A stretch of 64,000 bases of DNA from Proteles cristata cristata (Eukaryota; Chordata; Mammalia; Carnivora; Hyaenidae): NCBI GenBank assembly GCA_017311185.1, contig JAESUZ010002605.1, forward strand, positions 310,001-374,000. Direction: 5' to 3'. The position numbers and the translations under genes were made by a program. The notes below the pieces were generated by a model. It worked only from the letters and a program-made list of their open reading frames with translations, had not been told where the DNA came from and made no database searches. Of this stretch, positions 31,841 to 42,375 are shown piece after piece. Numbering within the stretch: the stretch's first letter is position 1; every line of letters starts with the position of its first letter.

Positions 31841-34040
31841 GAAAATATGCACTTACCCACTAGGACAGAGTGTTAAGTTGGATGCTCACCTGTGCCACTG
31901 ACATCACTGCTTCCTCAAAAAAAGCTATTAATACTCTTTGGCTCATACCCTTCCCCTCAGTCTCTCCTCACTTGTCTCCACCGCCTGCTTTAAACTCTTC
32001 AAGTCTTATCACTTCCATAAATAATTTAGATGCCCTGCCTTCTTCCTCCACCTGGCTGTGGTATACTCTGTCTGAAAGAAAGATCAAAACCATGAAGTAG
32101 GGCCACTCTACATTGGCACCTCATTCTCCCTAACCCAGTCCAATCCTAAAGGGCTACTTTTCCAGGCACTTGGTATTTTTATGCTGACACATAGCTGTTT
32201 GGGGTTTCACTCTCTAATATCCAACTTGTCCTCTCTAAGTAGGTATCCGTGCTCTAAAACTTCCCTGCATACTCTCTCCTTCCTTCTGTCAACAGTCAGT
32301 TTTTATCATTTCTTCCTACTTAATATGCTTTCTGAGGCCCATTCTCCCTGAGAGGAAATGGGTAAGAGTGCTGCTTTCCCCATTATTTATACATCTCCTG
32401 TATCCTGGATAGAAAGTATTATTGCAATTAGCAAGGGCAGCAAGACCAGAAGCAGAGTTGTCTTCTGCAGTGGGACTGGGAGCTGCCTGTACCACAGTAT
32501 AATCCCTATTGGTAATGAATTTAATACGTTAATTTGTTACTCTTCCAGATAACATTCCCCATTTTAAAGGGACAATGCAGCTTATCCTAAAGGAATGAGT
32601 TTCATGATAGAGATTTCAGGTACTGTGCCAGCCAGTGAGAGAGACAGTGGTGAGCCTGGGGGAGCGGGGCTGGAGGGGGATCACTTAAGAAGTCAAATTA
32701 TGTCAGGTCTGGAAGTACTGGAACCCAGGTATGGCAGAACTCTTTGCAACCAAGAAGCATGCAGATAAAATACCATTACAAGCACTGTGCAATGGCATGG
32801 ATGCAGCTAAAATAGGAGCCAGAGCATATCTCATGGTATAATCCATAAAGCGCCTAATGTGTTAGTTACCTGTTCTTTGGTTGGTGGTCACAGCACAAAA
32901 CACTAAATCCTTTGAGAATCCCTGGATACTGTTAATCATATTAGTATTCAGGATATATTACTAGATTGTTTTCATATTAAAAAAAAGCTTTTCATTAAAA
33001 TGCACAAAGACCCATCTGATTTAGATTTGTGTTATTTTCTTTTTCCCAAGTACTGAGAAACAACATTAAATTAACCAATCATAGGATGCCTCCAGGCAAC
33101 TACAGCACACATTAGGTTTCTGATGGCTCTACAGGACTTAAATGGGTTCTAGAACCCTTGAGAATATATTTGTTTAAGCAGCATGACTTCTACACACAAA
33201 GACAGATTTTGAAAAGTGTGCACAAAGTTATTGATATACAGAGTTGAGTACTCACTGTATGGCTCTATACGTTAAAGTGAACGTACATATGCAAAAATAT
33301 ATTTACATGACATAAACCTATAATTACATTTTATTTTAAAGTAATTGATCACTATTTGATAGTTAATTTCTAAATAAGGTCACTTAATAATAAAGATGAT
33401 GGTATAGAGAGAGTGCAGTGGTACATAAAGAAAAAAGTTGTAATAAATATGTTTCTTAATAGAATAATATTTATTCTTAACATTAATTACCTTAATTATG
33501 GCCTTAACATATTTTTAGAAGACAAATGGGTCAAAGAGGTGGCTAGAAGTGGGGAGCAAATAGTAAGAAGCATACCTGTAACCTTACAAGGAGGAGTATT
33601 TTTGTTCTTGACTTTTATTTACAGAATTCAATAAAAAAAACTCAATAGTTTCAAAATGTTCTGAACAAATAAAATTACTGAGCCTATACCATCTACTTCC
33701 TTCAGGACTGGACCACTGCACTATATCACTAAACAGTTCATTCCTTACCCTGGTCTTCTACCTGCAAGTATAGATCATCCATCTCAAGGGTCCCTATGTG
33801 TGAGGCTTTGGAGAGCTTGAGAACACTGGAAAGGTCAGCCAGGAGTAAGACTGTCTGCAAATGGGAAGGTTGATACAGACTGCCCAGGGAATTAAACCAC
33901 CACATTTCCCCAGGGATCATCTTCAGTCAGTCTCACAATATGCTAAGAAAGATATGACAGTAGTTTTAATTTTTTATTTTTTAAAATAAAATGATTTTGG
34001 TCAAATTAAATTTCTGCTGATAAATGAGAATAAAAATCAG
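31841..34040. other. unique non-coding sequence
   Basis: No repeat was recognised. A 60-aa minus-strand frame (33738-33920) is moderately GC-rich compared with its surroundings but has no motif I know. Frames at 31870-32100 and 32358-32552 are likewise unremarkable. Confidence 0.45.
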
Positions 34041-34045
34041 AGAAT

Positions 34046-34099
34046 AAAAATGTTTTTATTTTTGAGAGAGAGAGAGAGATAGAGTGTGAGTGGATGAGG

Positions 34100-34135
<36 letters not shown>

Positions 34136-34265
34136 GAATCTGAAGCAGGCTCCAGGCTCTGAGCTGTCAATGCAGAGCCCAATGCAGGGCTCAAACCCAT
34201 GAATCATGAGATCATGACCTGAGCTGAAGTCAGACACTCAACTGATTGAGCCACCCAGGTGCCCC
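34046..34265 (-). mobile_element. felid CAN SINE
   Basis: An antisense copy with TTTTTATTTTTGAGAGAGAG at the left, the GAAGCAGGCTCCAGGCTCTG body and GCCACCCAGGTGCCCC at the right. It lacks a clear target duplication. The only shared flank word is TGACAGT, at about 33956 and 34266, which would place 80 bp of AT-rich DNA inside the insertion. Confidence 0.94.
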
Positions 34266-34850
34266 TGACAGTCCATTCTTGATGCCCAGTACCATGTGGA
34301 ATATAGGTAAGCCACTACCAATATCTGAGTAATCCACATATCTCAGCAAAATGCTTTTCTCTTTTCCACTCTGGCCAATCAACTTTCCAACACTCTATGC
34401 ATCTAAGAGGGCAGAAACAAAGACACTTTACACACCGGAGTTAGCCTCTATGCAATGGTCCTCTTGTCTTCACAGAGAAATTGTTACCTCATTATTATTG
34501 TGGCTGCAGTGGTTGGTTTCTCTTGGCTCCCTTTCCCGTAGGTCTCACACACAGAAAAAGAGGCCAGAAACTAAGTATTTCCTCAGGGCATCTGATTGTC
34601 CTTCATCTCCATCTCCATAGTCTTCAAATAAAGCTACAGCATTCCATCTCTTCTTCTCTCTCTCTTTCTCTGGTTAAAAACTGAGTCATTTCCCAACAGC
34701 TCTGGGATCTTACTCTCATAGTGCCAAGCCAGACAAAGCCAGTCATTTGTTTTTCCTGTCAAACTGTACCAACTCCAAAATATGTGATATAAACCTAAAC
34801 TGCAGGGTACACAGTTCAGACCTTTATTTGGGGACCTAATGTGACAGGAA
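34266..34850. other. unique non-coding sequence
   Basis: No repeat or gene recognised. Overlapping open frames at 34351-34684 lack motifs. Confidence 0.5.
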
Positions 34851-34854
34851 GGAT

Positions 34855-35000
34855 TAATTGTAGCTAGGTGGAGTGGAAAGAACACCAGAAGAGTCAGAAA
34901 ACCTGGGTTTTCCTGCCAATTCTGTTCATAACCCTACATTCAAGCCAACTCATTTCACTGTTGCTGTTTCTTAATCCTAAATTGAGACTTTTCTCTAAAA
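34855..35000 (+). repeat. MIR SINE fragment
   Basis: 'AGGTGGAGTGGAAAGAACAC', 'CAGAAGAGTCAGAAAACCTG' and GGTTTTCCTGCCAATTCTG give the 5' half of MIR (AGTGGAAAGAGCACTGG..GAGTCAGAAGACCTGGGTTC). The 3' half decays after 34950. Confidence 0.75.
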
Positions 35001-35510
35001 CCTCCAAAATACTTTGAATCAGAAAAAAATATTTACAAAATGAAGATAAATATACTCTCCTATTTACCTCAAAAGACATATAGGATGATCAGATTAATTA
35101 TCTGTGAGACAACTAATGAAAGTTATTGAGCCTCTAATGATCTCAGATCACAAATTTGGGGGGAAAAAGGAGAATGGAAATACACTGTGTTGGCCAACAT
35201 TTCTTCCTAACCTACAATTCTGTGATTCAATTAAAGTAATAAATATGGAAGCATTTTGAAATTTATACCAGCATTACAAATATGCATAGCATGTTTTTAT
35301 TTTGAATTGACTAAATGTCTCAGAAATCATCAAACCAAATTTTCAACTTTTAAAGGTACATTTTTAAAAAATATTCTGTGGTTCCCTATTTGGATTATGG
35401 TTATTCCCATTTTGGGGAACTGAAGATCTACATTTTTCAAATTTTAACAAAGCCTATAATTTTCAGAAAGAAGATGTACCTCTAACACCATTTAATATTT
35501 CTGGATCATT
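35001..35510. other. unique AT-rich non-coding sequence
   Basis: No repeat or gene recognised. Confidence 0.5.
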
Positions 35511-35514
35511 TTGT

Positions 35515-35687
35515 ATTTTCAAGACTCTTACAGGAATGAATTAGATATTCCTCACAAAAACTTCATATAGTTACTCTTGTTGTGTGATGAGGGAACCAGA
35601 ATATAGAAAGTTAAGTGAATTGACCAATATCACAAGGCAAAACAGTGAAGACAAGATCATGAGAGTGTCAGATTCTCAGTGCTGCGC
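35515..35687 (-). repeat. MIR SINE fragment, antisense
   Basis: 'CCTCACAAAAACTTCATATA', 'GTTGTGTGATGAGGGAACCA' and 'TTAAGTGAATTGACCAATAT' with CACAAGGCAAAACAGTGAAG match the antisense MIR core (CTCACAACAACCC..GATGAGGAAAC..TTAAGTGACTTGCCCAAGGTCACA). Confidence 0.75.
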
Positions 35688-35705
35688 TAAAAACTGGGTC
35701 AAGTC

Positions 35706-35934
35706 GTGGGGCGCTGGGGTGGCTCATTCGGTGAACGTCTGACTTTAGCTCAGGTCATGATCTCACAGTTCGTGAGTTTGATCCCTGCATAAGGCTCTGC
35801 GCAGACAGTTCAGAGTGTGGAGCTTTCTTCAGATTCTGTGTCTCCCTCTCTCTCTGCCCCTCCCTCACTTTCACTCTCTCACTCTCTCTCTGTTTCTCTC
35901 TCTCTCAAAAATAATAAACACTAAGAAAACATTT
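35706..35934 (+). mobile_element. felid CAN SINE
   Basis: It has the 'GGGGCGCTGGGGTGGCTCAT' head, a (TC)n tract with ACTCTC interruptions, and a CAAAAATAATAAACACTAAG tail. An 18-bp duplication TAAAAACTGGGT(C/A)AAGTC lies at 35688-35705 and 35935-35952 with one mismatch. Confidence 0.96.
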
Positions 35935-36168
35935 TAAAAACTGGGTAAAGTCTTCCCACTATGAATTTATTTGTTTCAGTTTCTACCATATGACATACTC
36001 ATCACCAAAAACAAACCACCACATTACTGCTTAAGTTTTCATATCTAATGTTGTTCTTACTTATAAATGTAAGATGTAAGTGCTATCCTTTCATTTGCAT
36101 TTAAAAATACACTTTAGTTCTGAAGTCAATTTAAAACTTTACTTTAGAATCAACTCCTTTTTTTTCAG

Positions 36169-36302
36169 AAGCACCTACATGGTTTAGTCTGTTAAGCATA
36201 CAACTCTTGATCTCAGCTCAGGTGTTGATCTCAGGGTGATGAGTTCAAGCCCCACATTGGGCTCCATGCTCAATGTGAAGTCTACTTAAAAAAAAAAAAA
36301 AC
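36169..36302 (+). mobile_element. older carnivore CAN SINE, short
   Basis: 'AGAAGCACCTACATGGTTTA', 'CTGTTAAGCATACAACTCTT', 'GATCTCAGCTCAGGTGTTGA' and 'GAGTTCAAGCCCCACATTGG' are the tRNA-derived head of the older CAN SINE form, followed by CTCCATGCTCAATGTGAAG, TCTACTT and a poly-A run. No (TC)n tract is present. It ends directly against an antisense L1 tail. Confidence 0.88.
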
Positions 36303-36555
36303 AGCTTTTTTTTCAGTTTTTATTTTAATTCCAGTGAGTTAACACACGATGTTATAGTAGTTACAGGTGCACAACATACTGACTCAACACTTCCATACAT
36401 CACCCGTGCTCATCACAAGTACACTCCTTAATCCTCATCACCTATCTGATCCATCCCCCTACCCACCTCCCCTCCAGTAACCATCAGTTTGTTCCCTATA
36501 GTTAAGAGTCTGTTTCTTGGTTTGCCTCTAGCTCTCTTTTTCCTTTTGCTCATTT
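36303..36555 (-). mobile_element. carnivore L1 3' UTR, antisense
   Basis: From the poly-T region through 'AGTGAGTTAACACACGATGT', 'CACTTCCATACATCACCCGT', 'GCTCATCACAAGTACACTCC', 'CAGTAACCATCAGTTTGTTC' and 'TTAAGAGTCTGTTTCTTGG' this is the reverse complement of the carnivore L1 3' UTR. It is strongly 5'-truncated. Confidence 0.9.
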
Positions 36556-37105
36556 GCTTATCAACTGTTGAATTATTTATGTAGCTCGTACGTTAAACCA
36601 CAATGCATAGATGTATTTATAATTCTCATTTTTTTAGAGTTCCCCACTCTCCTATACTTCTGTTCTATGGAGGAAAGTTTTAGGTTGTTTTATTTTGTTT
36701 TGATTTGCTTAGTTTAGTTCATGTTTTTAATTGGTGGCAGTGGGGTGGGTAGGGAAATGTTTTGTCTCACCATTGGATAAACAGCCTGCAGTGTCTCATT
36801 TCTGGTCACATGCAGGCAATAAATAGCCCTACGATCACATTAAGTTGCCAACAAGATCTCAATTTAGTCATTATATGATCTAGTCTCAGATGATAATTGA
36901 AAATATTAACATCATTAGATGCCCATCACTTCCCTCTTGCCAGTCAAGATTTTCCAGGATGAGGGCAGAGGTGAAGCAAAGAAGGAATAGGAGAAAAGAA
37001 TTCTTACTTGGTTGGTACTTGGCCTCACTCTCTGGGATTGGCAAGTATTTAAAGCTGAGGCTCCAGAGTCATTCTCAGAGCTCTTTGGAAGCTCTCACAT
37101 TAGGT
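36556..37105. other. unique non-coding sequence
   Basis: No repeat or gene recognised. The 75-aa frame at 36890-37117 has no motif. Confidence 0.5.
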
Positions 37106-37109
37106 CCCT

Positions 37110-37500
37110 TGCTTTAGTTAGGATAGAATTGTTTATGCGATGCTAACAAATAATCACACCCCCAAATCATTGACTCGAGACAACAAAATTTATTTTCTGC
37201 TCACTCACCATGTACCTCATGAGTGGGTAGGTAAATAGGCTCTGTTTACTGTAGTCATTCAGAGTTAGGTTAATGAAGGCTCCACATCACAATACATTCC
37301 TCTAATATCAAGGCAGCAGAGAAGAGAGCACAAGAGCAAGCACTGGCTCTTACAACGTCTGCCTAAAAGAGACACGCAACACTCTATTCACCTTCTATTG
37401 GCCACACTGAGTTCAACAGGGCAGGAATTTATAATCCTCCTGCAAGGAGAGGCACTGCATATGGGTAAACAGGACTGCAGATGACCACCCAGTCTGGCTT
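37110..37500. repeat. ancient mammalian interspersed repeat, class not assigned
   Basis: 'AACAAATAATCACACCCCCA', 'AATCATTGACTCGAGACAAC', AAAATTTATTTTCTGCTCACTC, 'GCAGCAGAGAAGAGAGCACA' and 'TATTGGCCACACTGAGTTCA' resemble a widespread old mammalian repeat with AAATCTCAGTGGCTTAACACAACA..TTTATTTCTCGCTCAC..CATTGGCCAGAACTCAGTCA. I recognise the pattern but cannot name the family with confidence. Confidence 0.5.
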
Positions 37501-37957
37501 CAACTCCTATGATATGGGAGTAAGTCTTCAGCCAGACATCACTAATCCTCCCTAAACTTCTGGCTTTCCAATGCTCAACTTACACAAACTCACTTTTGTG
37601 GCCTTTCACCCTGTGGCAGAAACAACTTCAGGCCAAAATTTCCATCAGTGACTCTTACCTGTTCCCTGGATTTCATGTACCTTTGACCAGCCATTTTAGA
37701 GGACCACCATTAATACCCCAAATAGCAACAACTTTCTCTCTCAACCTGTCCTTACACAAACAGAGCTCACCAGGAAACCGGCAGCACAAACATCCCCACA
37801 ATTTCAGGGGTCACACACTATGTGGTGAAAGATGTAGATTTACAACAAGGTAACAGCTCTCCCCAAAGAAATCTTGAGAATCATCCTCTCTTTTCTACTT
37901 TCTCTAGACTTTTATATTCATAAGGCATCTAAGAGGATTAAAAGTTGTGAAACCAGT
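37501..37957. other. unique non-coding sequence
   Basis: No repeat or gene recognised. The 85-aa frame at 37596-37853 lacks motifs. Confidence 0.45.
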
Positions 37958-37970
37958 TCTTAATAATTTT

Positions 37971-37997
37971 CTTTTTCTTTAAGGTTTATTTATTTTT

Positions 37998-38036
<39 letters not shown>

Positions 38037-38201
38037 CGTGAGCAGGGGAGGGACAGAGAGAAAGAGTCACAGAATCTGAAACAGGCTCCAGGCTCCCAGC
38101 TGTCAGCACAGAGCCCGATGTGGGGTTCAAGCTCATGAACAGTGAGATCATGACCTGAGCTGAAGTCAGAGGCTTAACAAATTGATCCACCCAGGTGCCC
38201 C
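37971..38201 (-). mobile_element. felid CAN SINE
   Basis: An antisense copy with TTTATTTATTTTTGAGAAAG, a (GA)n tract at about 38003-38029, the GAAACAGGCTCCAGGCTCCC body and CCACCCAGGTGCCCC end. TCTTAATAATTTT (37958-37970) and TCTTAATATTTTT (38202-38214) form an imperfect target duplication. Confidence 0.95.
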
Positions 38202-38214
38202 TCTTAATATTTTT

Positions 38215-38515
38215 TATTGACAATATTGTGTATGGTCTGTCTCTCACTCACTTTGGTACCTGATATCTTGACTCCTCTATGAAAATTTCCATATTAACAC
38301 TCCACCCTACCCTTTATCCTTACTTTGGGATTATATGACTCAAAATGATTATTGGTGGTCAGATTTGAATTATAAAACCCACACCCATTCTTTCTGTGAT
38401 AAAATTCCTAGGGGACCCATTCAGCCACTAGTATAGATATGTGTCCTAGATTGCATACTGGTCTCAATGAATGGTTGAGGGATGTTTATGTGACCTCATC
38501 TGCAGCAACCAGAGT
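38215..38515. other. unique non-coding sequence
   Basis: Nothing recognised between two antisense SINEs. Confidence 0.45.
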
Positions 38516-38519
38516 TTTT

Positions 38520-38739
38520 CTTTTTTTTTTTAATTGTTAATGTTTATTTTATTTTTGAGACAGAGAGAGACAGAGCTTGAGTGGGGGAGGGGCAGAGAGA
38601 GGGAATCACAGAATGCGAAGCAGGCTCCAGGCTATGAGCCGTCAGCACAGAGCCTGACTTCGGGGTCAAACTCATGGACCGTGAGATCATGACCTGAGCC
38701 TAAGTCAGCCACCCAACCGAATGAACCACCCAGGCGCCC
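38520..38739 (-). mobile_element. felid CAN SINE
   Basis: An antisense copy with a T-run, GTTTATTTTATTTTTGAGAC, GCGAAGCAGGCTCCAGGC body and CCACCCAGGCGCCC end. No clear target duplication could be found. Confidence 0.95.
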
Positions 38740-38784
38740 TGAGAATTCTTCTTTATAGAAGGAAAAGAGAAATATTTATAACTC

Positions 38785-38803
38785 TAACCCTAATCCTAAC
38801 CCT
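38785..38803. repeat. short telomere-like repeat
   Basis: TAACCC, TAATCC and TAACCC follow each other directly. With only three units, one of them mutated, this may be chance. Confidence 0.5.
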
Positions 38804-38809
38804 CCTCAG

Positions 38810-39955
38810 ATTTCTAAAGGATAAAGAATATCTATTCCTCATGAGAAGTTGGAGGGAGCACTGTCACCATGCTTCCAAACCACAGGAGGTGTGGCTAATT
38901 TAATTTGTCAGAACTTGACATTCATTGGCCATATGGAGGGACGACTGCTTTTCAGAGTAAGAAATAAATTCTTTTACCTCATTATGTTGCCTGTTTCATC
39001 AGATCTCTAAAAAACAGAATGGCCTTTTTTTCTTCTCCTTTCTGCCATACAAAGTTAGGGCCCATAAGATATACTTTCTACAGATAAGCCTACCCAAAAT
39101 ATGTCCCCCTTTCTCTCATTTCTGTCAGCCAAGGAATGTCTTAGGTGGGCCTCCAATGTTCCACGAAGTTGGGTAGATGTGTGGACTATAGAAGCATTCT
39201 GAAGAAGCATAGGTGGTTATAAGACAAAGTTGAGGCAGGTGTAAGCGTATTCTATAATTAATCCAATGTTTTGGGTGGTTGACTTTATTCACTGATCCCA
39301 GTTGTCCTAACCATCATTGCTGTTTACATTTTTTCAGTTAGAACCCAGGAAAATAGGAGGTATGAGTAACTGGCTTAAGAAACATTTAGTGCTAGAGAAC
39401 TTACTAACTAGAACTGGGAGGGAAAGAACTATTTTCTTCTCAGATTATGGAGCTGGAGGAATGTAAATTTGAAGATCCTATCACACATGGAGAAAATTTG
39501 TCTGCATTAGTGAAAAAAAATAAATCCAAACCCACACAGAGGAAGAGTCTCAAAGATGATAATCTCCATGGTCTCCATCAACCTCAAGGCCAGTTCCATG
39601 AAAATGCTAACTACATTTGGGTTATAATAACCAATAAACTATCCTAACTTGGTCATGCTAATTTGAGTTAGGCATTTTGACACTAACAATTGAAAAAAAA
39701 ATTGATTGATACAATTGTTGACTATTTCTTTTCTTTTTAATCATTGACTATTTCTTACGACTATCAATCACTTCTCTTTCAGCAGCCTACTCTATCACCC
39801 AGTGTACAAGAGATCTAATGAGATATCTTTTAGAGCTGAACTTACTGGGAAGTACATGAACTCACTGTTACCAAATACTTGTTAATTGATACTTTCGAAC
39901 TGGTGATAAAATAGAATAAGTAAATATACAAACTTTGAAAAAGAAATAAAAACAC
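38810..39955. other. unique non-coding sequence
   Basis: No repeat recognised before the L1 that starts near 39963. GACTATTTCTT is repeated at about 39719 and 39746. Confidence 0.45.
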
Positions 39956-40138
39956 ATAGGAGGAAGACTCCACCAAAAAAACTATTCGAACTGATAAATG
40001 AATTCAGTAAAGTCACAATATACAAATCAATATGCAGTTATCTGTTGCATTTTTATACACTAACAATGAAGCAACAGAAAGAGAAATTAAGAAAACAATC
40101 CCATTTATAATTGCATCAAAAATAATAAGATACCCAGG

Positions 40139-40173
40139 AATAAACCTGGGGTTTATTTCACCTAAGAGGTGAA
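40139..40173. repeat. two adjacent mini-hairpins in L1 ORF2
   Basis: AATAAACC (40139-40146) pairs with GGTTTATT (40150-40157), and TTCACCT (40157-40163) pairs with AGGTGAA (40167-40173). The related L1 copies at about 50320 and 60120 read straight through 'GGAATAAA(C/T)(C/T)TAA' toward the next conserved block without this structure. The inserted bases look like inverted copies of both flanks. Confidence 0.75.
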
Positions 40174-40293
40174 AGATCTGTTCTCTGAAAACTATGAAAC
40201 ATTGATGAAGGAAATTGAAAAAGACACGAAGAAATGGAAAGACATTCCATACTCATGGATTGAAAGAACAAGTATTATTAAAATGCCCATACT

Positions 40294-40333
40294 GTCTACG
40301 GCCATACCACCCTGAATGCACCTGATCTCGTCT
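40294..40333 (+). pseudogene. 5S rRNA 5' fragment inside L1
   Basis: Forty bases starting GTCTACGGCCATACCACCCT and ending GATCTCGTCT match nucleotides 1-40 of mammalian 5S rRNA. The three differences (positions 24, 27 and 30) are all transitions at CpG sites, as expected from deamination of methylated cytosine. The L1 word AAAATGCCCATACT (40280-40293) is repeated after the fragment as AAAATACCCATACT (40334-40347). The rest of 5S, including most of the internal promoter, is absent, so it is not a transcribable gene. Two other L1 ORF2 copies in this window lack it at the equivalent site. Confidence 0.93.
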
Positions 40334-41514
40334 AAAATACCCATACTATCCAAAGCAATCTACAGATTTAATGCAATCCTTATCAAAATGTCAACAGCAT
40401 TTTTCACAAAACTAGAACAAACAATCCTAAAATTTGTATGGAACTATACAAGGTCCTGAATAGCCAAAACAATCTTGAAAAAGCAAAGCAAAGCTGGAGG
40501 TATCACGATTCCAGACTTCAGGCTATATTACAGAGCTATAGTAATCAAAACAGTATATTGTAGTGATACAAGAATAAAAACAAGTCAATGGAACAGAATA
40601 AAAAATCCAGAAATAAACTCACACTTGTGTGATCAATTAATCTTTGATTAAGCAGGAAAGAATATCCAATGAGAAAAAGACAATCTCTTCAACAAATGGT
40701 GTTGGGAAAACTGGTCAGCTACATGCAAAAGAATGAAATTGGACCACAGTTTCTTACATCATACGCAAAAATAAAATGGATTAAAGACTCCAACGTGAGA
40801 CCTTAAACCATAAAAGTCCTAGAACAGAGCACACAGAGTAATGTCTCAGTCATCAGCTATAGCAACACTTTTCTAGATATGTCTCCTTAGACAAAGGAAA
40901 TTAAAGCAAAAATAACTATTGGGACTAAATCAAAATAAAAAGCTTCTGCACAGTGAAGGCAACAATCAACAAAACTAAAAGGCAGCCTATGGAATGGGAG
41001 CAGAAATTTGTGAATGACATATCTGATAAAGGGTTAGTATCTAAAATATATAAAGAATTTATACAATTCAACACCCCAAAGTCAAATAATCCAATTAAAA
41101 ATTGGGCAGAAATCATGAATAGATATCTCTCCAAAGAAGCCATCCAGTTGACCAATAGACACATAAAAAGATGCTGAACATCACTCATCATCAGGGTTAT
41201 TCAAATCAAAACTACAATGAGATATCACCTCACACATGTCAGAATGACTAAAATCAACAACACAAGCAACAACAAGTGTTGGTGAGGGTGTGAAAAGAAA
41301 GGACCCTCACGCACTGTTGGTGGGAATACAAACTAATGCAGCCACTGTGGAAAACAGTATGGAGGTCCCTCAAAAAGTTAAAAATAGAACTATGCTATGA
41401 TCCAGTCATCTCACTACTGGATTTTTACCCCCAAAATACAAAAACGTTAATTCAAAGGGATACATTCACCCTCATGTTTATTGCAGCATTATTTACAATA
41501 ACCAAATTAAGGAA

Positions 41515-41598
41515 GTATATACACATATATATGTACGTGTATGTACACAAACATTTTATATATATATATTTTATATATATATATTTTATATATATAAT
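41515..41598. repeat. AT-rich simple repeat within L1
   Basis: Three near-identical copies of an 18-bp unit, ATTTTATATATATAT with flanking TA, preceded by TACGTGTATGTAC-type sequence. It arose by slippage inside the L1 ORF2 tail. Confidence 0.9.
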
Positions 41599-41848
41599 GG
41601 ATTATCATTCAGCCATAAAAAAGAATGAAATCTTGTCATCTGCAACAACATGGATGGAGCTAGAAAGTATAATGTTAAGCAACAAATACCATATGACTTC
41701 ACTCATATGTGAATTTAAGAAGCAAAACAAATGAGCAAAAAAAAAAAAGGGAGATACAAACCAATAAATAGACTCTTAACTGTAGAGAACAAATTGATGG
41801 TTACTGGAGGGGAGGTGGGCAGGAAGATGGGTTAAAAGGTCTTGGGGA

Positions 41849-42375
41849 GTGGAGGGCAAGATGGCAGAGAAGTCAGGAGCTCCGTACTTGCACTCGTGCC
41901 CATATATCACACAGAAAAGATCTGAAGCCATTGGAAACCTTACAAAACCTGAGAGATTGGGAGAAAAAGGATGCAGAATCCACTGAGAGAGCCTTCTAAC
42001 ATGAGTGCGAACCGGGGAAGATAAAATCGGGCCGGGATCGGAGACTCCAGGGTGGGAGACGATCCCCCTCTACCCTCTACAGGGAGTGAGAGGGGAAAAG
42101 GAGAGAGTCCGAAGCAGAAAACCTCTGCTCGGGGGGAAAAACCTCCACTCGGTGCATAGAAAGACCGTACTTGCCAAATGCCTGCACACCAGGTCCCCTT
42201 GTGCCAACTGGTCCTGGGGGGGCTGAGCAAACAAACTGCTTCTTTGTGCTGGCTCCTGGAGGCTGGACTTCAGAGTGGTGGCGCGCCTGCCACCATTGTA
42301 GCTCCCAGGTGGCTGGGGCCCCTGAAAGAGCCGCGCGGACACTGGCTGGAACTCGAGAGGGAAGGCAAAGAGCAT
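41849..42375 (+). promoter_or_regulatory. felid L1 5' UTR (internal promoter region)
   Basis: GC- and CpG-rich sequence with GGCGCGCC and GAACCGGGGAAG-type words, typical of an L1 internal promoter. Many intact CpGs indicate recent insertion. Antisense open frames of 96-101 aa cross it in several phases, which GC-rich DNA readily allows. Confidence 0.75.

Larger units (their letters stand above)
39963..41735 (+). pseudogene. L1 ORF2 C-terminal half, decayed
   Basis: The translated fragments match the part of L1 ORF2p after the reverse-transcriptase catalytic motif. The frame at 40953-41177 carries '[19 protein letters not shown]'-type sequence and the frame at 41336-41734 contains 'MDYHSAIKKNEIL' and TWMELE near the C-terminus. 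Stops and shifts break it into short pieces. Within 41515-41598 an (ATTTTATATATATAT)n expansion with an 18-bp period keeps the reading frame open through IYIYF-type repeats. Confidence 0.9.

Noticed and set aside
33738..33920. 60-aa minus-strand frame as a possible exon
   Set aside because: No recognised motif or splice boundaries. It could not be supported beyond being open.
34067..34132. (GA)n tracts within SINEs as independent microsatellites
   Set aside because: They are the normal (TC)n portion of the CAN SINE, here and at 4120, 17500, 26480, 38003 and 44140.
38785..38803. Interstitial telomere as evidence of chromosome fusion
   Set aside because: Only three imperfect units, far too short.
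40294..40333. Functional 5S rRNA gene or 5S-derived SINE
   Set aside because: Only the first 40 nucleotides are present. Most of the internal promoter is missing and there is no tail of a SINE.
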